Below are positions 11,595 to 19,477 of a stretch of 64,000 nucleotides of DNA, one piece after another. Made by a program: the position numbers and the translations under genes. The notes under the pieces are model-generated. The model saw only the letters and a list, made by a program, of their open reading frames with translations. It did not search any database and was not told the origin of the DNA. Each line of letters starts with the position of its first letter. Positions within the stretch are counted from its first letter, which is position 1. The stretch comes from Variovorax paradoxus (GTDB lineage Bacteria; Pseudomonadota; Gammaproteobacteria; Burkholderiales; Burkholderiaceae_C), in NCBI RefSeq assembly GCF_902712855.1, contig NZ_LR743507.1:792001-856000 (forward strand), read 5' to 3'.

Positions 11595-12640
11595 CAGTCG
11601 AAGAACTCCTGGACAAGATTCGACATGGCGAACCGGTGGTCAGAGCGAGTCTCGCAGGTCAGGACCTTAGCGGCGTCGACTTGTCGGGGGCACAGATGGA
11701 GCACGTCGACTTGAGCCGGACGAATCTGCGTGGCGCCAGCCTCGACGACAGTTCGCTGGCGCAATGCAGCTTCGAACAGGCCGATCTGTCGGCGGCCAGC
11801 TTGAGAGGCGCGCGCGTATTCCGTTGTCGGTTGGAGGGCGCGCAACTCGGCCGCGCGTTCATGCAGGACGCCAACTTCTTCGAATCCTCGCTGGCTCACG
11901 CGGATTTCGGGAACGCGCAGATGGAGCGCGTGTCCTTTGTCAGATGCGAGCTCGGACATGCTGTGCTGAAGCCCGGCATCTGCGACCAGATCGTCGTCAC
12001 CGAATCACGGGTCGACCAGCTCGATTGCCGTGGGGCACGGCTGCTGCACCTGATGTTCTTCCGCATGGATCTGCGCACGGTGCAGTTCGCCCAGGCCCAG
12101 TGCGATGGTTCGATCCTGATGGAGTGCAATCTCGAAGGCCAGCGCTTGCCGCACACCGCCTTTGTGCGCTGCCAGTTCACCGACAGCGCGATGGCTGGCG
12201 TCGATTTCAGCGGCGCCGTGCTGACCCAGAGCAACTTCAAGGGCGCCACCCTGAGCAGGGCGAATTTCAGCGCAGTGGATGCAGCTCAGACGATGTTCCC
12301 GGAAGCCGATCTGCGTGAAGCGAATTGCAGCGATGCCATCTTCGACCAGTCGATCTGGGCCGACGCCAAACTCGAAGGTGCCGATTTCAGCCGCTCGCGC
12401 CTGCCGCTGAGCGTGTTCCATCGTGTGCAGGCCAGGGGCGCCAGCTTTCGCGACGCGGATCTGCAAGATGCCGACTTTTCCTACGCTGGACTTCATGACG
12501 CGGATCTGCGCAATGCGCGTTTCCTGCGCACCCGCTTTCATCGGACATTGCGCGAAGGTGCGCGTTTCTCGGGCAGCGGTGGCGTCATCGAGAACGATCC
12601 GGAGCTGTTCAAGGCTCAGGAGAGCCTTCCGCCGCGCTGA
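11591..12640 (+). CDS. Pentapeptide-repeat protein
   Basis: This 349-residue protein is pentapeptide repeat along almost its whole length, from DLSGVDLSGAQMEHVDLSRT near residue 24 to ADLQDADFSYAGLHDADLRN near 300. A short helical N-terminal cap (MTVEELLDKIRHGEPVVRAS) and a ~30-residue tail frame the repeat. The ATG overlaps the stop of the upstream DUF2169-pentapeptide gene, which suggests coupled translation and a shared complex. The repeats in the two proteins are similar in style, so one may derive from duplication of the other. No enzymatic motif is visible. Confidence 0.85.
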   Translation: MTVEELLDKIRHGEPVVRASLAGQDLSGVDLSGAQMEHVDLSRTNLRGASLDDSSLAQCSFEQADLSAASLRGARVFRCRLEGAQLGRAFMQDANFFESSLAHADFGNAQMERVSFVRCELGHAVLKPGICDQIVVTESRVDQLDCRGARLLHLMFFRMDLRTVQFAQAQCDGSILMECNLEGQRLPHTAFVRCQFTDSAMAGVDFSGAVLTQSNFKGATLSRANFSAVDAAQTMFPEADLREANCSDAIFDQSIWADAKLEGADFSRSRLPLSVFHRVQARGASFRDADLQDADFSYAGLHDADLRNARFLRTRFHRTLREGARFSGSGGVIENDPELFKAQESLPPR

Positions 12641-12694
12641 TGCCCCCAAGCCTTCCCGTTCCACTGTCTACCCATCGAAACAAGGAGACCTCCA

Positions 12695-13339
12695 ATGTCA
12701 GTCGTTTCATTGCGCAAAGCCTCGAAGCTGGCGGTTCCGGTTCACTTCCAGGGGGTGGTCGCCGCACTATTGCCGGACGGACGTGTCACCGTCGACGACG
12801 AGCAGGGTGCTGCATGGGTTTGCCGGCGCGCGGCGAGCTGCCTGCTCAAGCCAGCCACCGGCGATACGGTGCTGGTGTCCGGTCCCGATAGCGCGCGTGC
12901 CTACCTGATCGCCGTGATCGAGCAGGCCGATGCGTCGTCAAGCTGTGTCGAGGCGGCTGGCGACGTCACCTTTGCGTCCACGGGCAACGGCCGGGTGACC
13001 ATCGAGAGCGCCTCGGAACTCAGGCTTCGCGCGGACAAGCGTTTCGAACTCAAGACAGAAGAGGGCGAGTGCGAGATCGGTGAGCTGCGGCTGGTGACGC
13101 GCTCCGTGCAGGCCACGGCCGGAAGGGTGCGGCTGGTCGGCAAGGTGTTCGAGACCGTGGCCGACCGCATCGTGCAGATGGCACGCCAAGCGCTGCGCCT
13201 GACGGACGAAGTGGACCAGGTGCGCGCAGGCCACATGGACTACAAGGCCAGCGAGACGGTGCGCATCCATGGCCACCACACGATGGTCACCGGCCAGGAG
13301 CTGGTGAAGGTGGACGCAGCCCAGATCCACATGGGCTAG
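12695..13339 (+). CDS. DUF3540 domain T6SS accessory protein
   Basis: This 214-residue protein matches the DUF3540 family found beside DUF2169 and DUF4150 genes in T6SS spike operons. The N-terminal ~75 residues look like a small beta-barrel (VVAALLPDGRVTVDDEQGAA, then GDTVLVSGPDS), reminiscent of the VgrG OB region. The C-terminal ~120 residues are regular short beta strands ending in MVTGQELVKVDAAQIHMG, similar in style to VgrG needle repeats. It may extend or cap the spike; that is inference. An AAGGAGA-type ribosome-binding site precedes the ATG. Confidence 0.82.
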   Translation: MSVVSLRKASKLAVPVHFQGVVAALLPDGRVTVDDEQGAAWVCRRAASCLLKPATGDTVLVSGPDSARAYLIAVIEQADASSSCVEAAGDVTFASTGNGRVTIESASELRLRADKRFELKTEEGECEIGELRLVTRSVQATAGRVRLVGKVFETVADRIVQMARQALRLTDEVDQVRAGHMDYKASETVRIHGHHTMVTGQELVKVDAAQIHMG

Positions 13340-13354
13340 GCGAGGAGGTACCAG

Positions 13355-13735
13355 ATGTTTGCCAATTGTCAGCTCATGGGGATGGACATGGCGTTTCCCG
13401 ACGTCTGCAAGACGCCGGTGCCCATTCCGTACCCGAACATGGCCTTGGGCCCGATGGCCGTTCCGAATGCCTGGAACATCCTCTTCATGGCGATGCCGGC
13501 ACACAACATGGCGACGACCACGCCGATCACCCTGGGGGATCAGCCCGGGGTACTGGGCGGTGTCGTGTCGCAGACGTTCATGCAGCAATCGCGCCATGTG
13601 ACAGGCGCGTTCACCGTGCTTCTCAAGGGGACGCCGGCCACACGGGTCACCAGCATCACGGTGCAGAACCGCTGCAACATCGTCGGCATGCGCGTCGTAC
13701 CGAGCCAGTTCAAGGTGCTGATGCTGGCGCCCTGA
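13355..13735 (+). CDS. DUF4150 PAAR-like tip protein
   Basis: This 126-residue protein of the DUF4150 family is a PAAR-like domain that sharpens the VgrG spike. The family signature is clear in the N-terminal half: DVCKTPVPIPYPNMA and the later VLLKGTPATRVTS. A GAGGAGG ribosome-binding site lies just before the ATG, 15 bases after the DUF3540 gene. No toxin domain is fused to the C-terminus. It is the last plus-strand gene of this module and ends 15 bases from the convergent pppA gene, so no separate effector gene follows it here. Confidence 0.87.
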   Translation: MFANCQLMGMDMAFPDVCKTPVPIPYPNMALGPMAVPNAWNILFMAMPAHNMATTTPITLGDQPGVLGGVVSQTFMQQSRHVTGAFTVLLKGTPATRVTSITVQNRCNIVGMRVVPSQFKVLMLAP

Positions 13736-13750
13736 GGGCGGCGCGTCGAT

Positions 13751-14551
13751 TCAGGCCGCCCCCGCCAGCGTCACCTGCTGCGGAAACCCCACCCACACGG
13801 CCAGCGCCGAGTAGTTGTCGCGCGACTCGTCGGCCTTGGCCTCGGCCGCGCGGCGAATGAGTGCAAGCCACTCCTCCGCGCTGTCGGCGAGCTGCAGCGA
13901 GCGTTCCATCACCTGCTGCGAGATCAGCTGCCAGAGCCCGTCGGTGCACAGCAGGAAGGCATCGCCGTCGGCCAGCCGCTGCGGCGAGGTGATGGTGGCT
14001 TCAGCCGTGGCGCGCGCGCCGAGCGCGCGGTACAGCAGGTTGGTCTTCACCAGGCGCTCGCCGCCCTGCTGGCTCGCGGCGGCGTCGCCCGAGCGCTCCG
14101 ACAGGCTGTGGTCCTCGGTGCGCTGCATCAGCACGCCGCGTCGGAACCAGTAGAGGCGGCTGTCGCCCACGTGCGCCCAGCAGGCCTGGTTGGAGCCGCG
14201 ATCGACGAACAGCGACACGAAGGTCGCGCTCATGCGGCTCTGCTCGGTGAGCTCGCGCTGCTTGGCCAGGATGGCGTCGTTCGCAGACTTCACGCAGCGC
14301 TGGATGCTGTCGGCGCCGAGCGAGGGGTCGTCCACGAAGGTGTTGAGCGCGGTGTCCACGGCGATGCGCGAGGCGAGTTCGCCACCGGCGTTGCCGCCCA
14401 CGCCGTCGCTCACCACGAAGCAGGCGTTGCGCTCCTCGAGGTGGTAGCCGATGGCGTCCTGGTTGCCGCTGCGTTCGCCCACGCAGGAGAACTGCGAGGT
14501 CGAGATGGGCACCGCGAAGGAGCGCGTGGCGTCGTGCACGGTGTCACGCAC
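13751..14551 (-). CDS. pppA: PP2C-type Ser/Thr phosphatase PppA
   Basis: PppA removes phosphate from the FHA protein and so switches off T6SS assembly triggered by the PpkA kinase. The 266-residue protein has PP2C motifs: ERSGNQDAIGYHLEE near residue 27, VVSDGVGGNAGGE near 47 and VGDSRLYWFRRG near 126, with metal-binding aspartates retained. It starts with GTG at 14551, preceded by GGAGG, and overlaps the tagH stop by 8 bases. Kinase, FHA protein and phosphatase together indicate post-translational control of this secretion system. Confidence 0.9.
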   Translation of the reverse strand: MRDTVHDATRSFAVPISTSQFSCVGERSGNQDAIGYHLEERNACFVVSDGVGGNAGGELASRIAVDTALNTFVDDPSLGADSIQRCVKSANDAILAKQRELTEQSRMSATFVSLFVDRGSNQACWAHVGDSRLYWFRRGVLMQRTEDHSLSERSGDAAASQQGGERLVKTNLLYRALGARATAEATITSPQRLADGDAFLLCTDGLWQLISQQVMERSLQLADSAEEWLALIRRAAEAKADESRDNYSALAVWVGFPQQVTLAGAA

Positions 14552-16771
14552 GGCGGGCCTCCTTCAGGCGTTCCATCTCCTTGTCGTAGGCCTGCTGGAA
14601 GGCCCGGCCGAAGACGGCCTGGAAGTCGTCTTCCACCGCCGCGGTGGTCTCGGTGTGCAGCGCCTGCAGGCGGCGCCAGAGGCGCGCCTCGCGCCCGCCC
14701 GGCAGCAGCTTCTCGCCGAGGCCGCCGTCGTGCGGCGTCTCGCGGCTCAGCGTGGCGGGGTCGAAGCTCTTCAGCAGCGTGAGCAGCGCGGCGCGCATGC
14801 CGGCCACCATGCCGAGCTGGTGCGACTGCAGGTCGCCCAGCGCGTCGTGCACCGCCGCCTCGGGCGGCAGGAAGCCGGGCATGCGCGCGCCGAACATCTG
14901 CATCAGCACGGCGCGGCCATTGGGCAGGATCTTGAACGGGTTGTTCTCCTCGTCCACGATCATGGTGATCTCGGCGCGCACTTCGCGCTTGAGCATGGCG
15001 CGCGAGGACAGCAGCTCGATGGTGCCGTCGGTGAAGGCCCGCATGATCCGGCCCAGGCGCTGCATGGCCTCGATGTCCATCGGCTGCTGGCCGGCCAGCT
15101 CGGGCACGCCCGCACCTTCGAGGAAGGCCTTGAACAGGGCTTCCGACGAAGACGAGGCTGGCGATGCGGCTGCTGCAGGCGTCGGTGCCGGCGCCGCGAC
15201 GGCCGGTGCGAGAGGCGATGCGACAGAAGGCTCAATGGGTGGCGCAATCGGGGGCGCAATGGGCTCGGCCACCGGTGCGGCAACAGGCTCGTCGACGACC
15301 GCGACAGGCTGCGCGACCACAGGCGCAGCAACCACTGGCGCGGCGACGACAGGCGCTGCGGGTGGTGGAGGTGGAGGCGGTGGCGGGGAGGAGGTGGCGG
15401 TGGTGGTGGTGGCGGTGGTGGTGGCGGTGGTGGTGGTGGCGGTGGTGGTGGCGGTGGTGCTTCCGCCTTCACCGGTTCCACGACAGGCGCGGGCGTCGGT
15501 GCATGCACCGGTGCCGCCACCGGGTTCGGCGGGCGGAACTGTGCTGCCACTTCGCGTGCATGGTTCGAATGGCTGTAGCCCTGCGCGGCCGGCTTGTTGT
15601 TCTGCAGCAGGTCGAGCGCGGGGTGCGCATCGCCCGGCAGCATCGGATCGTGGTGTGCGAGCGCAGTGGGGCGCGGATCGGCCAGCGGCGAATGCGCGCT
15701 GTCGTCGGCCGCGAAGAACGACAGCGGGTCGACGCCGCGCTTCAGCGCGATGTTCGACATGTCGTCGGCCGCCTGCGGATTCAGTTCGGCGAGTGGATCG
15801 ACCGGATTGCGGCGCGCCTGCGAAGGCAGCTCGAAAGGCTCGTGCGCCATCGGGTCGGGCATGGGCGCAGGCGTGGTGTCGACGCGGCGCGGCGCGTTGG
15901 CGAGGATGGCGTCCCAATCGGCGGCAGAAGGCATCTGCGATGCGTTGCCGTGGCCATGTGCGGGCTGGCTCGCCTGCGGTGATGCGACCGGTGCGTGCCT
16001 CGGCGGCGGTGGTGGCGCGGCCAGCAGCGCGGCGAAGTCATCGGCCGGTGCGGCCGCCGGTGGGAACGCAGGCGCCATCGGCGCCGCGACGTGCGCAGAT
16101 GCGGGTGCGGGTGCGAACGCAGGCGAGGTCGAAGGCACATGGACCGGCGGCGTTGCCTGCCGCGCCGGCGGCTGCATGGCCACCGTGGGCTGCGCGGCCT
16201 GGGCATCGCCGATGGGCAGCGCGCCTTCGCCGAAGAGGTCGGAGAACACGTCGGAGTCGCCCGACGAGGGCAGCAGGTCGCCGATGGGGCTGGCCTGCAC
16301 CGGCGCCGCAGCGAGCGGCATCGAGGGCGGCGCCTGCCATGCGGCGGGCTGTTCGGGCGGCGGTGGATGCAGCGATGCAGGCGGCGGCGCGACAGGCTGC
16401 AGCGGTGCCGGCGGCTGTGGTGTCGACGGCTGCGCGGGCGCCACTGCTGCCGCACGCAGCGGGCTGGCCGCTTCCAGCACGTAGCTGCCGATCGTCACGC
16501 GGTCGCCGTCCGCGATGCGCGATTCCTGTTCGTGCGCCAGCGTGCGTCCGTTCACGCTGATGGGCAGCACCGCGCTCATGTTGCGCAACACGGCGGCGCC
16601 GTCCTCGTCGAACCGCACCGTGGCCTGCAGGCGCGAGATCTGGCGCTGCTCGTCGGGCAGCACGAGGTGGTTGTCGGGACTGCGTCCGATCGTTCCGCCC
16701 GGTGCCGCGAGCAGGGCCGACGGGCCTGCCGTCACCGTGTTGCCGGCATGTTCGATCACTGTCCAACGCAT
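14544..16771 (-). CDS. tagH: T6SS FHA protein TagH/Fha, split by frameshift
   Basis: TagH binds phosphothreonine and links PpkA/PppA signalling to the T6SS. The N-terminal part (start 16771, GGAGG just upstream) has an FHA domain: GTIGRSPDNHLVLPD, then RQISRLQATV and SVNGRTL. A long Pro/Ala linker follows. The C-terminal TagH domain (FLEGAGVPELAG, NNPFKILPN, DDFQAVFG) is in another frame. Reading switches by -1 inside the poly-proline tract; one extra G in the GGGG at 15385-15388 would restore a ~742-residue protein. This may be sequencing error, a real mutation, or variable-tract switching. Both halves look otherwise intact, so I annotate one gene. Confidence 0.85.
15361..15464 (-). repeat. 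GGT/GGC low-complexity tract in tagH
   Basis: The plus strand reads as almost pure GGT, GGC and GGA triplets, encoding poly-proline on the minus strand. It contains the G-run at 15385-15388 where the tagH frame is lost. Triplet slippage alone would preserve frame, but the short G-run could change by one base. Confidence 0.85.
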
Positions 16772-16850
16772 GACACCTCCGTGTTCGTCTTCTTCGTTTT
16801 CTTTGTCGTTGCCTGTCGGCGCCCGTGCTGCGCGGGCGCGATGCGCACCA

Positions 16851-17258
16851 TCAGCGCTTCATTCGCTTGGCGGCCTCGAAGGCAGGGCCCCACACCGGAT
16901 GCTTGCGTTCCGCCACGCTGAGGTCGAAGGTCGGGAATGCGTCGAGGATCTTGCGGAACTGCGTGCGGCACTCGGGAATCTGGTTGCCCACGCAATAGCT
17001 GAACGCCTCGAGCTTCATGGCGTCGAGCCGCGTGGAAGGCTCCGCGGCATCGAACACGGAAACGCCACCGCTCTTCAGCGTGCTGATGGCCTTCGCGTAG
17101 TCGCCTTCGTCATAGGCCTGCTGTGCACGCTCCAGCGTGGTGCGTGCGACCTGCTGGCTCAGGCGTTCGGGTTGCGGTGTGGGTTCGGGCGGCGGCGTTG
17201 TCGTGCAACCCGATACCACCAAAAGAGTGAACGCCAGAGCTGGCAGACATGACTTCAA
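16851..17258 (-). CDS. TssQ-like T6SS-associated lipoprotein
   Basis: This is a 135-residue predicted lipoprotein: the signal peptide ends in a lipobox (LLVVSGC), followed by a Pro-rich linker (TTTPPPEPTPQPE). The soluble part looks like a TPR-type helical pair (LERAQQAYDEGDYAKAISTL and the next helices). Proteins of this kind next to T6SS fha genes are called TssQ family. It starts with TTG at 17258, chosen because AGGAG lies 7 bases upstream and the lipobox position then fits. It is likely outer-membrane anchored in the periplasm and may support the TssJ-TssM complex; that role is inference. Confidence 0.78.
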   Translation of the reverse strand: MKSCLPALAFTLLVVSGCTTTPPPEPTPQPERLSQQVARTTLERAQQAYDEGDYAKAISTLKSGGVSVFDAAEPSTRLDAMKLEAFSYCVGNQIPECRTQFRKILDAFPTFDLSVAERKHPVWGPAFEAAKRMKR

Positions 17259-17388
17259 TCTTTTCTCCTACCTGCTGAATGCAATGTTCGGGATAGTGTG
17301 CCGCTGAGTTGCGACAACCACGCGATGCGCCATCGTAAATGCGCATGCTTTCGATAATATAGGTCGCGATCATCACGGGGAGATCTCA
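17259..17388. promoter_or_regulatory. Divergent promoter region tssQ/tssJ
   Basis: This 130-base gap between divergent T6SS genes is less GC-rich than its surroundings and must hold promoters for both directions. A GATAATAT sequence at 17353-17360 resembles a -10 box for tssJ, but no convincing -35 is visible. GGGGAG precedes the tssJ ATG. Confidence 0.35.
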
Positions 17389-17907
17389 ATGCATAGAAGA
17401 AGCTTGCTACAAGGCGCACTTGCAACGACACCTTTGTTTGCGGGCCTTGTCAGCGGATGCGCATCGACGGCCAAGTCGATGCCCACGCCCTACGCAGTCA
17501 CCATCAGGATCGACGACGGCGTCAACCCCGACGGGCGCGGCCAGGCGGCACCGATCCTCGTCAAGGTCTTCGAACTGAAATCTTCCGGTAACTTCGAGAC
17601 GGCAGACTACTTTGCACTGCAGGACCGCGATCGCGAGACGCTCATGACCGAACTCGTCAACGCGGACCAGGCCATCATGCGCAGCGGCGAGGAACGCGTG
17701 TTCAAGCGCGAGGCCGGCCTCGACTCGCGTGCCATCGGCATCATCGCGGGCTATCGCAAGCTGGAAGCTGCGCGGTGGCGCATCGTGCTTCCGCTGAAGG
17801 AACCCAAGCAGACGAACCTCTACAAGGTCTGGCAGTTCTCGCCGAGCGAACAGGCGGTGCAGGTCGCCGTGCGGAAGACCGGCATCGAGTTGCTACCAAG
17901 TCGTTAG
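17389..17907 (+). CDS. tssJ: T6SS outer-membrane lipoprotein TssJ
   Basis: TssJ (VasD/Lip family) anchors the TssL-TssM membrane complex to the outer membrane. The 172-residue protein has an N-terminal signal with two arginines (MHRRSLLQGAL) and a lipobox ending at the cysteine in LVSGCAST. The mature domain is a transthyretin-like beta-sandwich with the family pattern QAAPILVKVFELKSSGNFET followed by DYFALQDRDRETL. GGGGAG lies 8 bases before the ATG. It heads the tssJKLM-tagF-ppkA operon. Confidence 0.93.
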   Translation: MHRRSLLQGALATTPLFAGLVSGCASTAKSMPTPYAVTIRIDDGVNPDGRGQAAPILVKVFELKSSGNFETADYFALQDRDRETLMTELVNADQAIMRSGEERVFKREAGLDSRAIGIIAGYRKLEAARWRIVLPLKEPKQTNLYKVWQFSPSEQAVQVAVRKTGIELLPSR

Positions 17908-18092
17908 TTTTCTGCGCTGCCTAATACCAAAGTGGCCAAAACGCCCCACGTACAGGCCCATCGCGCGTGAAAAGGCAGTGCAAAACCTAAGACTCGCCGT
18001 GTAGCATCAGTACACAAAAAAACCGGTCGATCGGGAGGTCGTTCATCAACGCACCTCCGCGCTCCCAGTGAGCAATCTCAGGAGGTTCCTTG
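17908..18092. promoter_or_regulatory. tssJ-tssK gap with inverted repeat
   Basis: This 185-base gap is unusually long for this operon. It contains GGAGGT (18034-18039) paired with ACCTCC (18053-18058) across a 13-base loop, and an A-rich run at 18015-18022. A true AGGAGG site at 18080-18085 serves tssK. The inverted repeat could mark an internal promoter or leader structure, but I see no clear promoter boxes. Confidence 0.3.
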
Positions 18093-19469
18093 GTGACAGT
18101 CCGCAATACGGGCGCTGGTAGAAATGGCGCTCATCCGCAGGCGTTGGCGAACAGGGTGGTGTGGTCCGAGGGCATGTACCTGCGGCCCCAGCACTTCCAG
18201 CAACTGGAGCGCTACGTCGAACAGTACGTCACGCGCCGCACGGCCGGCCTGCAAGGCGCCTACTGGGGATGGCTCCATCTGGAAATCGATCGCGACGCGT
18301 ATGCGCTCGGCCGCGTGTCGCTGCTCGGCGGCGCCGGCGTGCTGCCCGACGGCACGCCGTTCTCCTTCGGTGCGGAAGACGCGCCGCTGCCCTACGAAGT
18401 GCCCACCGACCTCACCGACGAACTCATCGTGCTCGCGTTGCCGCTGCGCAGGCCCGGCAGCGAGGAAGTCATCTTCGCGGAAGACGAAGGCTCGGCCGCG
18501 CGCTTCGGCGTGATCGAGCGCGAGGTGAACGACGGCAATGCCGTGGCCCTCGGCCCGGCCACGCTGCAGCTCGCGTCGCCGCGACTGAAGCTCGCGCGCG
18601 CATCGTCGCTCACCGCCGAATGGCAGGCCATCGGCGCGGTGCGCGTGATCGAACGCCGCACCGACCACAAGCTGGTGGTCGACGCCAACTACATTCCGCC
18701 GGTGCTCGATGCATCGGCGCACGCCATGCTGCGCAGCATGATCGCAGAGCTGCACGGCCTGCTCACGCAGCGCTCCGAGGCGCTGGCCTCGCGGCTGTCG
18801 CAACCGGGCCGCGGCGGCGTGAGCGAGGTGTCCGATTTCCTGCTGCTGGAGCTGGTGAATCGCTATCTCGCGCTCACATGGCATGCGCAGCAGGCGGTGC
18901 AGGTGCATCCCGAGGAGCTGTTCGTCGACTGGCTCAAGCTGGCCTGCCACCTCGCCACGCACACCTCGCCCACGCGGCGTCCGGTGGTGTGGCCGGTGTA
19001 CGACCACGACAACCTGAACGAAAGCATCCGTCCGCTGATCGAGGAGCTGCGGCGTTCGCTGTCGGCGGTGCTCGAGCAGAGCGCCATCGCCATCGAGCTC
19101 GAAGAGCGCAGCCACGGCGTGCGCGTGGGCCGCATGCCCGATCCGGTGCTGGTGCGCAATGCGGGTTTCGTGCTCGCGGTGCATGCCGACCTGCCGGCCG
19201 ACGCCATCCAGCAGCGCTTCCCCACGCAGGTGAAGATCGGTTCGGTCGAGCGCATCCGCGACCTCGTGCAGCTGCAGCTGCCCGGCGTGGTGGTGCGGCC
19301 GCTACCGGTGGCGCCGCGCCAGATTCCGTACAACGCGGGCTACCACTACTTCGAACTCGACAAGAGCGGCGACATGTGGCGCCAACTCGAGAAGTCGGGC
19401 GGCGTCGCGATGCACCTGGCCGGTGACTTCCCGGGGCTGGCGATGGAGTTCTGGGCCATTCGTCCGTGA
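18093..19469 (+). CDS. tssK: T6SS baseplate-membrane connector TssK
   Basis: TssK links the baseplate wedge to the membrane complex. The 458-residue protein carries the family N-terminus VVWSEGMYLRPQHFQQLERY and the C-terminal NAGYHYFELDKSGDMWRQLE segment. I chose GTG at 18093, which sits 7 bases after AGGAGG; a TTG at 18090 would leave too short a gap. The stop is followed within 10 bases by tssL. Confidence 0.95.
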   Translation: MTVRNTGAGRNGAHPQALANRVVWSEGMYLRPQHFQQLERYVEQYVTRRTAGLQGAYWGWLHLEIDRDAYALGRVSLLGGAGVLPDGTPFSFGAEDAPLPYEVPTDLTDELIVLALPLRRPGSEEVIFAEDEGSAARFGVIEREVNDGNAVALGPATLQLASPRLKLARASSLTAEWQAIGAVRVIERRTDHKLVVDANYIPPVLDASAHAMLRSMIAELHGLLTQRSEALASRLSQPGRGGVSEVSDFLLLELVNRYLALTWHAQQAVQVHPEELFVDWLKLACHLATHTSPTRRPVVWPVYDHDNLNESIRPLIEELRRSLSAVLEQSAIAIELEERSHGVRVGRMPDPVLVRNAGFVLAVHADLPADAIQQRFPTQVKIGSVERIRDLVQLQLPGVVVRPLPVAPRQIPYNAGYHYFELDKSGDMWRQLEKSGGVAMHLAGDFPGLAMEFWAIRP

Positions 19470-19477
19470 GGGACCCT

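Noticed and set aside
15361..15464. A separate short gene in the GGT tract
   Set aside because: Poly-Gly or poly-Pro open frames here are low-complexity by-products of the tagH linker.
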